Below, piece by piece: positions 1-5,080 of a stretch of 5,868 nucleotides of DNA. Position numbers and translations under genes: made by a program. Source of the DNA: Alphaproteobacteria bacterium HGW-Alphaproteobacteria-13 (GTDB taxonomy: Bacteria > Pseudomonadota > Alphaproteobacteria > Sphingomonadales > Sphingomonadaceae); contig PHEM01000207.1 in NCBI GenBank assembly GCA_002842935.1, positions 1 to 5,868 of the forward strand, written 5' to 3'. The first letter of the stretch is position 1. Each line of letters starts with the position of its first letter. Below the pieces are notes generated by a model. That model made no database searches. It had not been told where the DNA came from and saw nothing but the letters and a program-made list of their open reading frames with translations.

Positions 1-725
1 GCCGCCGCCGTGACGCCCGACGTCGTGATCTCGCGCTCCACGGGCGCCCCCCCGGCATCGCGGACCTTCGCGCCGTCGCGCGTGATGACGACCCAGTCGC
101 CTTCCTCCAGATAGGCGATCTTCTGCGTCAACGGCGCGAGCGCCAGCGCGTCGGAACCCAGATAGGTCTCGCCCTCGCCATAGCCGACGACGAGCGGCGA
201 ACCCAGCCGCGCGCCGATCAGCAGATCGGGATGGCGGCGAAAGGCGATGGCAAGCGCGAACGCGCCGCGAAGCTGCGGCAGCACGGCCTTGACGGCTTCC
301 TCGGGCGACTTTCCGGTCTCGACCTGTTCGGAGATGAGGTGCGCGACGACTTCGGTATCGGTTTCACTTTCGAACGTCCGGCCGCGCGCCGCCAGCGCCT
401 CGCGCAGCGGCTTGAAATTCTCGATGATGCCGTTGTGGACCAGCGCGACCTCTTCGGTCGCGTGCGGGTGGGCGTTGTTCGTCGTCGGCGCGCCGTGCGT
501 CGCCCAGCGCGTGTGCGCGATGCCCACGGTGCCGGGCGCGGGATGGCCCGCCAGCTCCCGGACCAGATTGCCGAGCTTGCCCTCGGCCCGCCGCCGGATC
601 AGCTCGCCGCCCTCGACCGTGCACACGCCCGCCGAATCATAGCCGCGATATTCCATGCGGCGCAGGCCATCGACCAGCCGGTCGGCCACTTGATCCTTGC
701 CGATGATTCCGATGATTCCGCACAT
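1..725 (-). CDS. glmS: Glutamine--fructose-6-phosphate aminotransferase (isomerising), N-terminal part
   Basis: GlmS makes glucosamine-6-phosphate from fructose-6-phosphate and glutamine, the first committed step toward UDP-GlcNAc in the cytoplasm. Only the first 241 residues are in the window; the gene leaves at the left edge, so the sugar isomerase (SIS) half is not seen. The visible part is a class II (Ntn) glutamine amidotransferase domain. It starts MCGIIGIIG, with Cys2 as the nucleophile exposed after Met removal. It then shows EYRGYDSAG (about 25-33), HTRWATHG (71-78), NAHPH (84-88), VHNGIIEN (96-103, oxyanion-hole Asn/Gly) and SETDTE (120-125). The ATG at 723-725 is fixed by the need for Cys2. 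I see no clear Shine-Dalgarno sequence. It lies 17 bp downstream of the vapC stop on the same strand, so it may be expressed by read-through from glmU or from the toxin-antitoxin promoter. The reading frame is intact to the edge. Confidence 0.97.
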   Translation of the reverse strand, partial: MCGIIGIIGKDQVADRLVDGLRRMEYRGYDSAGVCTVEGGELIRRRAEGKLGNLVRELAGHPAPGTVGIAHTRWATHGAPTTNNAHPHATEEVALVHNGIIENFKPLREALAARGRTFESETDTEVVAHLISEQVETGKSPEEAVKAVLPQLRGAFALAIAFRRHPDLLIGARLGSPLVVGYGEGETYLGSDALALAPLTQKIAYLEEGDWVVITRDGAKVRDAGGAPVEREITTSGVTAA

Positions 726-742
726 GCAGGCCGGGCTTTCTT

Positions 743-1120
743 CTAGAGGATATAGGGGACGCGGATGCCCGGCATCGCGGCCGGGAAATCCTTGGTATTT
801 CGCGTGACGAGGACGCGGCCGCGCGTCAGCGCGGTCGCCAATATGATCGCATCCATCGCCTTCAGCCGGAACCGCTCCCGGCGCAACGCGGCCGCGCGCT
901 CTCCGATTTCGGCGTCGATTTCGTCGATGCCGAAGCCCGACAAAAGGATTTCAGCGCGGCGAAGCCCGTCGCCTTCGCCCTTGGACATGACTTCGATCCA
1001 CACGGCGCGACTGATCCACACGCGATTCCGTTGCGCCGCACGTTCCAGTTCGACACGCGCCTGGGGAATCCCCCTCAGCAAGTCGATGATGATATTGCTG
1101 TCGAACGCGAAGCCGCTCAC
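743..1120 (-). CDS. vapC: PIN-domain ribonuclease toxin, VapC type
   Basis: A 125-residue protein filling a single PIN domain, the usual VapC length. VapC toxins are Mg2+-dependent endoribonucleases that cut tRNA or rRNA and are held inactive by the partner antitoxin. The acidic quartet is visible: Asp7 in AFDSNIIIDLL, Glu43 in WIEVMSKGE, Asp90 in KAMDAIILATA, and Asp111 in TRNTKDFP, so the enzyme looks catalytically intact. The C-terminus, MPGIRVPYIL, is a common PIN ending. The start is GTG at 1118-1120, sharing GTGA with the antitoxin stop. The first catalytic Asp is only seven residues in, so a later start is excluded. No strong Shine-Dalgarno sequence is visible, consistent with translational coupling to the antitoxin. 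The RNA target cannot be read from the sequence. Family assignment is firm; the vapC name rests on PIN plus antitoxin context. Confidence 0.92.
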   Translation of the reverse strand: MSGFAFDSNIIIDLLRGIPQARVELERAAQRNRVWISRAVWIEVMSKGEGDGLRRAEILLSGFGIDEIDAEIGERAAALRRERFRLKAMDAIILATALTRGRVLVTRNTKDFPAAMPGIRVPYIL

Positions 1121-1527
1121 TTCTTGCCGCGTTTCTTCTTCGACCCGGCCTTGGTGCCGGGAGGGTTTTGCAAAGCTTCATCCGCCTTCATTCCATGCTC
1201 GGCCATCCAGGCTTTGTGGAGTGCGTGTTCGCGATCGTCCTCTTCATCGAAAAGATCGGGGAACTCGGCCCGCACTTCCGGATAGTCGGGGTCCCAGGGC
1301 CGCGTCGATGCGGCCCGTTCGCGCCGCTGCCATTCGACGGAGTCGCCGATATCGGTCCGGTCCTTCCACGCGCCGAAACCCGCCTCGATCCAGTCGAGCG
1401 GGCTTTGTGGGCGATAGGCCGCCACCGCCTCCCGCAAGACCGCCGCGCGCGACTTTCCCTGCTCGGCCGCGAGCTGGTCGAGCCACTTGATGTCCTCATC
1501 GGGCAGATCGGCGAGAATGCGAGTCAT
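1117..1527 (-). CDS. vapB: Ribbon-helix-helix (CopG-like) antitoxin with long C-terminal extension
   Basis: A 136-residue protein directly upstream of the PIN toxin. The first 40 residues fit a ribbon-helix-helix DNA-binding fold: a short strand MTRILADLP, then helix DEDIKWLDQLAAEQG, a turn, and helix SRAAVLREAVAAY. Such proteins dimerise, repress their own operon and neutralise the toxin with the C-terminal part. Residues about 46-69 (WIEAGFGAWKDRTDIGDSVEWQRR by composition, with WKDRTDIGD at 54-62) look like the toxin-binding tail I know from roughly 80-residue members of this family. Here the chain continues another 55 or so residues. That extension has an acidic patch (DLFDEEDDRE, 91-100) and a lysine-rich end (about 126-136). 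The ATG at 1525-1527 lies at the predicted transcription start, so the mRNA may be leaderless. Its TGA overlaps the vapC GTG. It could be filed under CopG or another RHH name rather than VapB. Confidence 0.88.
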   Translation of the reverse strand: MTRILADLPDEDIKWLDQLAAEQGKSRAAVLREAVAAYRPQSPLDWIEAGFGAWKDRTDIGDSVEWQRRERAASTRPWDPDYPEVRAEFPDLFDEEDDREHALHKAWMAEHGMKADEALQNPPGTKAGSKKKRGKK

Positions 1528-1562
1528 TGATATAATGATATCATATCATGATATCATGTCAA
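1528..1562 (-). promoter_or_regulatory. Sigma70-like promoter of the toxin-antitoxin pair
   Basis: Read on the minus strand, a perfect -35 box TTGACA (1557-1562) is followed after 16 bp by TATCAT (1535-1540), a five-of-six match to TATAAT. Seven bases separate the -10 box from the antitoxin ATG, so the expected +1 falls on or next to that A. No ribosome-binding site is present between promoter and start codon. The -35 box overlaps the stop codon of the upstream small gene (1559-1561), so the promoter takes up almost no extra space. The island is AT-rich (about 7 G/C in 31 bases) in a GC-rich region. Confidence 0.72.
1535..1557. promoter_or_regulatory. Twin-palindrome operator, probable antitoxin binding site
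   Basis: Two identical 10-bp palindromes, ATGATATCAT, occur at 1535-1544 and 1548-1557, with 3 bp between them and centres 13 bp apart. Together they form a larger dyad that is perfect apart from its three central bases. The first copy covers the -10 box and the second fills the spacer and touches the -35 box, so a bound protein would block RNA polymerase. A partial third copy, TTGATATAAT (8 of 10 matches), lies at 1527-1536 over the start codon. RHH antitoxins usually bind such repeated short sites as paired dimers; binding by this antitoxin is inferred. Confidence 0.75.
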
Positions 1563-1873
1563 GCACGGCCGAAGTTTCGATCGACGAAATGAAAGGCGAA
1601 TTGCACGGGATCGGGCGCATGGCCGTTTCCCGCCGCGAACTTCGCCTTGCCCTCTTCCCAGATGCGCCGGACCCGCCCCGCAAGCTCGGGCGCGAATTTC
1701 ATCTGCTTCGCGACCATCGCCTGCCAGCTTCCGGAAAGCCCCAGGCTCTGGCGCAGCGTCGGTTCCATCGCGACGCAATAGGCGCGCGTCGGCTCGTCGA
1801 GATGACCGATCGCGTCGAGCACCCACGCATCGACATAGCGCAGGAAGGGTTTGCCGTCGTAACGATCGCTCAC
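1559..1873 (-). CDS. Small uncharacterised protein coupled to glmU
   Basis: A 104-residue soluble protein that I cannot assign to a named family. It begins SDRYDGKPFLRYVDAWVLDA after the initiator and ends HFVDRNFGRA. Most of the chain looks helical. There is no signal peptide, membrane segment or metal-binding Cys/His cluster. Motif-like parts are YDGKPFLRYVDAWVLDAIG (5-23), SGSWQAMVAKQM (47-58) and PDPVQFAFHFVD (about 87-98). The start is GTG at 1871-1873, sharing GTGA with the glmU stop. A GGAG Shine-Dalgarno sequence lies 8 bases upstream (1882-1885), so translation is well supported and probably coupled to glmU. Its TGA lies inside the -35 box of the toxin-antitoxin promoter. The overlap suggests a link to glmU, but no function can be read. 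The coding case rests on the start signals and the protein-like composition. Confidence 0.82.
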   Translation of the reverse strand: MSDRYDGKPFLRYVDAWVLDAIGHLDEPTRAYCVAMEPTLRQSLGLSGSWQAMVAKQMKFAPELAGRVRRIWEEGKAKFAAGNGHAPDPVQFAFHFVDRNFGRA

Positions 1874-3225
1874 TTGCCCTGCTCCGCCGCCTTCTTCTTG
1901 CGCATCGCATCGTGGAAGCGGTCGGCCCAGCCCGGCTTGACGAATTGTTCCCCGCGCACCAGCCGCAACTCGCCGTCGGCGACGTTGCGCGTCACGGCGC
2001 TGCCCGCGGCGACGATCGCGTCGCGACCGATCCGCACCGGGGCGACGAGCGCGCTGTTCGATCCGATGAAGGCGTTTTCGCCGATCACCGTCTGATATTT
2101 GAAATAGCCGTCATAGTTGCAGGTGATCGTCCCCGCGCCGATATTCGCCCCCGCGCCGACCGTCGCGTCGCCGAGGTAGGTCAGGTGATTGGCCTTCGCC
2201 CCCTTGCCGAGATGCGCTTTCTTGGTCTCGACGAAATTGCCGATCTTTGCTTTCTCGTCGAGGATCGTGCCGGGGCGCAGCCGCGCGAAGGGACCGACTT
2301 CGCAGCCCGCGCCGATGCTCGCGCCCTCGATGTGGCTGAAACCGCGAATGACGGCGCCGTCCGCGATCCGGACACCCGGACCAAAGAAGACATTGGGTTC
2401 GATCGTCACGTCGCGGCCGACCTCCGTATCCCACGAGAACCACACCGTATCCGGCGCCTTCAGCGACGCGCCGCCCGCCATCGCCTCTTCGCGCTTGAAC
2501 GCCTGCCACTGCGCCTCGGCCTCGGCCAGTTCGGCGCGGCTGTTGATGCCCGCGACGTCGCGCGGATCGGTCGTCACCACCGCGCAAGGCCGCCCGTCCG
2601 CGTTGGCGATGTTGACGATGTCGACCAGATAATATTCCTTCGCTGCATTGTCGTCGGTGACGCGCGACAGCAGCGCGAACAGGTCGCGCGCCTTCGCCGC
2701 CATCAGGCCGGAGTTGCACAGGCGCACCGCGCGCTCGGCGTCGGTCGCGTCCTTGTGCTCGACCATCTTCACGACGCGGTCGCCTTCGGTAATGACGCGG
2801 CCATATTGCAGCGGGTCGGCGGGTTCGAAGGCGAGCACGACGACAACGGGCGCGTCGGGCGCGTTCAGCCGGTCGATCATCGCGCGCATCGTACCCGTGG
2901 GGACGAAGGGCACGTCGCCATAGAGGATCAGCACATCGCCCTCGAAACCCGCCAGCCCCGCCTCGGCCTGCTGCACGGCATGGCCGGTGCCGAGTTGCGG
3001 GTCCTGAATCGCAAGCTCTGCGCTGCCCGCCAGCGCGGTTTCGATCTGGTCGGCCTTGTCGCCGACGACCACGACCTTCTTCACGGGCGCCAGCGCATCG
3101 ACGCTGGCCATCAGGTGCAGCAGCATCGGCCGCCCGGCGATCGGGTGCAGCACCTTGTGCAGGTCGGACTTCATGCGGGTTCCCTTGCCCGCGGCAAGGA
3201 TGATGGCGGCGATAGCATTGCTCAT
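1870..3225 (-). CDS. glmU: Bifunctional GlmU: glucosamine-1-phosphate acetyltransferase / GlcNAc-1-phosphate uridyltransferase
   Basis: GlmU acetylates glucosamine-1-phosphate and then joins GlcNAc-1-phosphate to UTP, giving UDP-GlcNAc for peptidoglycan and lipopolysaccharide. The 451-residue length is normal. The N-terminal uridyltransferase shows the nucleotide-binding signature LAAGKGTRM (10-18), then QDPQLGTGHAVQQ (about 74-86), a metal-binding Asp in YGDVPF (Asp104) and GINSRAEL (226-233). The C-terminal left-handed beta-helix acetyltransferase shows RPGT (317-320), a catalytic His in KANHLTYLGD (His347) and GAGTITCNYDG (363-373), ending in a lysine-rich tail. I chose ATG at 3223-3225, which gives the usual short lead MSNAIAAIILAAG. 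An in-frame ATG at 3247-3249 would add eight residues (MICWHGGG) and has a weak GGA upstream, so it cannot be excluded. The gene is divergent from the phosphatase gene and its stop overlaps the next gene's start. Confidence 0.97.
   Translation of the reverse strand: MSNAIAAIILAAGKGTRMKSDLHKVLHPIAGRPMLLHLMASVDALAPVKKVVVVGDKADQIETALAGSAELAIQDPQLGTGHAVQQAEAGLAGFEGDVLILYGDVPFVPTGTMRAMIDRLNAPDAPVVVVLAFEPADPLQYGRVITEGDRVVKMVEHKDATDAERAVRLCNSGLMAAKARDLFALLSRVTDDNAAKEYYLVDIVNIANADGRPCAVVTTDPRDVAGINSRAELAEAEAQWQAFKREEAMAGGASLKAPDTVWFSWDTEVGRDVTIEPNVFFGPGVRIADGAVIRGFSHIEGASIGAGCEVGPFARLRPGTILDEKAKIGNFVETKKAHLGKGAKANHLTYLGDATVGAGANIGAGTITCNYDGYFKYQTVIGENAFIGSNSALVAPVRIGRDAIVAAGSAVTRNVADGELRLVRGEQFVKPGWADRFHDAMRKKKAAEQGK
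1882..1885 (-). promoter_or_regulatory. Shine-Dalgarno GGAG deciding the GTG start of the small gene
   Basis: GGAG on the minus strand lies 8 bases before the GTG at 1871-1873, inside the last codons of glmU. It supports GTG in the GTGA overlap as the true start rather than an internal codon. Confidence 0.65.
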
Positions 3226-3284
3226 GCCGCCGCCATGCCAGCAAATCATTGCGGTTTCCAGAGCGGCGCGCCATGGCGCCTTCC
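3226..3284. other. Divergent intergenic region between glmU and the phosphatase gene
   Basis: Any promoters driving glmU leftwards and the phosphatase gene rightwards would have to lie in these 59 bp or inside the opposing genes. I see no convincing -35/-10 pair on either strand; the sequence is GC-rich. It contains a 12-bp palindrome GCGCCATGGCGC (3268-3279) around an alternative ATG of the phosphatase gene, which may be chance. Confidence 0.35.
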
Positions 3285-3947
3285 ATGAACGATTTTCCGT
3301 TTCAGATCGTCGGTTTCGACCTCGACGGCACCCTGGTCGATTCGCTCCGCGACCTCGCCGCCGCCGTCAATCACGCGCTGTCGCTGATCGGCCGCGCGCC
3401 GCTGACGGAAGCACAGGTGCGGCCGATGATCGGACAGGGCGCGCTGCACATGCTGGAACAGGGTCTTGCCGCGACGGGCGGCATCCCGGATGGAGGCGCG
3501 GAGCCGCTCTTCCGCGAGCTGATGGCCTATTATGAAACGCATATCGCCGTACACAGCCGCGTCTTTCCCGGCGTGACGGACATGCTCGACCGGCTCGACG
3601 CGCTGGGGGTCCGCACCGCCGTCGTCACCAACAAGGCCGAACGTCCGGCGCGCAAGCTGCTGGGCGAACTGGGGCTTGCGGACCGCATGGCGTGCATCGT
3701 CGGCGGCGACACGCTCGCCAGCCGCAAACCCTCGCCCGAGCCGATCCGCGCGATGATCGCCGGGTGCGGCGGCGGGCGCACGGCGTTCGTCGGCGACAGC
3801 ATCTTCGACGTCCTGGCGGCGCGCGGCGCGGGCGCGGCGAGCGTCCTCGTCGGCTTCGGCTTTCTCGACCGGCCCGCCGAAGACCATGGCGCCGACCATG
3901 TCATCGACGATTATGGCGAGTTGATCCCGCTGCTGGCGACGGTTTAA
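3285..3947 (+). CDS. gph: HAD-family phosphatase, phosphoglycolate phosphatase type
   Basis: A 220-residue haloacid dehalogenase-type hydrolase. All four motifs are present: motif I FDLDGTLVDS (11-20; nucleophile Asp12, acid/base Asp14), motif II VVTNK (Thr115), motif III Lys148 in SRKPSPEP, and motif IV VGDSIFD (169-175). The segment between motifs I and II (about 20-90) is a helical cap as in subfamily IA. Gph removes phosphate from 2-phosphoglycolate, a by-product of DNA repair and oxygenase reactions. Substrate cannot be fixed from motifs; sugar-phosphate or MurNAc-6-phosphate phosphatases of the MupP type look similar. The start is uncertain. ATG 3285 gives MNDFPFQIVGFDLDG, the spacing usual for the family; ATG 3273 adds four residues and TTG 3249 adds twelve. 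No Shine-Dalgarno sequence is strong enough to settle it. It ends with TAA ahead of the inverted repeat. Confidence 0.9.
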   Translation: MNDFPFQIVGFDLDGTLVDSLRDLAAAVNHALSLIGRAPLTEAQVRPMIGQGALHMLEQGLAATGGIPDGGAEPLFRELMAYYETHIAVHSRVFPGVTDMLDRLDALGVRTAVVTNKAERPARKLLGELGLADRMACIVGGDTLASRKPSPEPIRAMIAGCGGGRTAFVGDSIFDVLAARGAGAASVLVGFGFLDRPAEDHGADHVIDDYGELIPLLATV

Positions 3948-3967
3948 AACCCGTTTCATCGTCCCGA

Positions 3968-4041
3968 TCGTGTCGAGCGAAGTCGAGACACCCATCGGCG
4001 TGGCGCAAGGCCGGTGGGTGTCTCGACTTCGCTCGACACGA
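3968..4041. repeat. REP-like inverted repeat with 27-bp perfect arms
   Basis: The left arm (3968-3994) and right arm (4015-4041) are exact reverse complements over 27 bases. The pairing continues inwards after one T-G wobble for four more pairs (3996-3999 with 4010-4013), leaving a loop of about ten bases. Outward, after one mismatch, three more pairs form (3964-3966 with 4043-4045). The core GTCGAGCGAAGTCGAGACAC is a sequence I associate with dispersed palindromes of sphingomonads; copy number cannot be checked here. It lies between two convergent genes, so it could end transcription from both sides, but no T-run follows on either strand. It may equally be a REP-type mobile palindrome. Confidence 0.85.
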
Positions 4042-4066
4042 ACGGATTTCAGAAGGACGGATTTCT

Positions 4067-5080
4067 CTAACGCCGCCGCCACTTGGTCCACAGATGGCGC
4101 GACAGCATCAGCGGCGGCATCCGCAGCCAATGCGAGCGGATGTAGAAAGCCTGCTGCAACAGCATATGCGTAGACCGCCCCCAATCGTCACGCGCGAACA
4201 GGCGGCGGCGGAACCAGATGTCGGCCGGACGGTCCCCGTCCCAGCCCTCGGGCAGCGCGGCGCCATAGATATCGCGCGCCAGCCGTGCCGCGCGGCGCAC
4301 CACGCCTTTCAGCCCATGACGCACCGCCCGCGCGTCGAGCCGCTCCCAGAAATCCGCATCGGCGGCCGCGAAGTCGCGCGTCAGGCAGTGGAAATCCCAC
4401 AGGTTGCGCAGGCCCCCTTGCAAGTCGCCGTCGGCCAGCAGGTGCGCGGCGCAGTGGCAGGCCATGTCGGCCGGACACAGCACGGCAAAGCCGCCATCGA
4501 CCGTCACGGCATCCGCCACCAATATCAGCGGCTTCGGCGTCACGCGGTGCGTGCGCGGCAGGATCGTGTGGTGCACGTCGATCATCCGGTCGCGCGCCTT
4601 GTGGATCAGCGGCGGCAGTTCGTGCATATGCTCGCGGTAATAGGCGTCGTCATAGGCGTCGGGCTTCACCCACTCCCAGCCCGCCTCCAACAGCTCATTC
4701 TCCGCGCGGCCGATGTCATGCCACGGCACCAATATATCGAGGTCGCCGATCTGCCGCCCCTCGGCGCAGGACAGTCCCGCCGCGGCATAGGCCGTGCCTT
4801 TCAGCAGCACGAATTCGACGCCCACGCCCGCGAAGGCGCGGCGCGCCATTTCGGCTTCCCACAGCGCCTGCGCCCGCGCGACGGCGGACGCCGCGCGCTG
4901 GTCGGCGAACAGCGCCGCGACCGATGGCGGCACCTGCGCCCCCTCCAGCCGGTGCGCCAGCGTGCCCAGCAGCGCCTCGGCGCGCGCGACGCTGATGACG
5001 CCGTCCCACGCGCGCGGCGACAGCTCCGCCGGATCGCTCCGCCCGGCGAGCAGGCCCGTCAGCGCCGTGACCGCGCTCAC
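4067..5080 (-). CDS. Nucleotidyltransferase-family protein of the HPr-rel-A type locus
   Basis: A 337-residue protein resembling the uncharacterised nucleotidyltransferase family (NTP_transf_5 type). The core is VEFVLLKGTAYA (88-99) followed by GRQIGDLDILVP (108-119), where Asp113 and Asp115 form the metal-binding pair, with a likely third acidic residue, Asp168, in MIDVHHTIL. A His/Cys-rich helix, ADMACHCAAHLLAD, spans about 204-217. The C-terminus is basic (HLWTKWRRR). The classical GS motif of polymerase-beta-like transferases is not evident; LKGTA stands in its place, as I expect for this family. The start is GTG 5078-5080, inside a GTGA overlap with the kinase stop and 7 bases after GGAGG. 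The open frame runs on upstream to 5785 only because GC-rich DNA lacks stops; that part reads as kinase in another frame. Substrate is unknown. Coupling to the kinase suggests they work on the same target. Confidence 0.85.
   Translation of the reverse strand: MSAVTALTGLLAGRSDPAELSPRAWDGVISVARAEALLGTLAHRLEGAQVPPSVAALFADQRAASAVARAQALWEAEMARRAFAGVGVEFVLLKGTAYAAAGLSCAEGRQIGDLDILVPWHDIGRAENELLEAGWEWVKPDAYDDAYYREHMHELPPLIHKARDRMIDVHHTILPRTHRVTPKPLILVADAVTVDGGFAVLCPADMACHCAAHLLADGDLQGGLRNLWDFHCLTRDFAAADADFWERLDARAVRHGLKGVVRRAARLARDIYGAALPEGWDGDRPADIWFRRRLFARDDWGRSTHMLLQQAFYIRSHWLRMPPLMLSRHLWTKWRRR

Noticed and set aside
47..53. Run of seven C in glmS as a possible frameshift or slippage site.
   Set aside because: The frame reads as normal GlmS on both sides of the run, so nothing indicates an actual shift.
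701..718. Perfect 9-bp tandem repeat CGATGATTC twice at the glmS start.
   Set aside because: It encodes the normal GIIGIIG start of GlmS; the repeat follows from the protein sequence.
726..742. Possible glmS ribozyme or riboswitch ahead of glmS.
   Set aside because: Only 17 bp separate glmS from vapC, far too short for the glmS ribozyme, which is also known mainly from Gram-positive bacteria.
3268..3279. 12-bp palindrome GCGCCATGGCGC upstream of the phosphatase gene as an operator.
   Set aside because: Short G/C palindromes of this kind arise often by chance in GC-rich DNA, and no second copy or promoter box is nearby.
2111..3286. Second minus-strand open frame over glmU (391 codons).
   Set aside because: Same strand, shifted frame relative to glmU, Arg/Gly-rich with no recognisable domain.
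1912..3288. Long plus-strand open frame opposite glmU (458 codons).
   Set aside because: It is antisense to a complete, conserved glmU; its protein is rich in Arg, Ala, Asp and His with no motif, typical of GC-rich shadow frames.
3246..4184. Minus-strand open frame of 312 codons across the phosphatase gene and the hairpin.
   Set aside because: It is antisense to an intact HAD phosphatase, reads through the inverted repeat, and has no motif.
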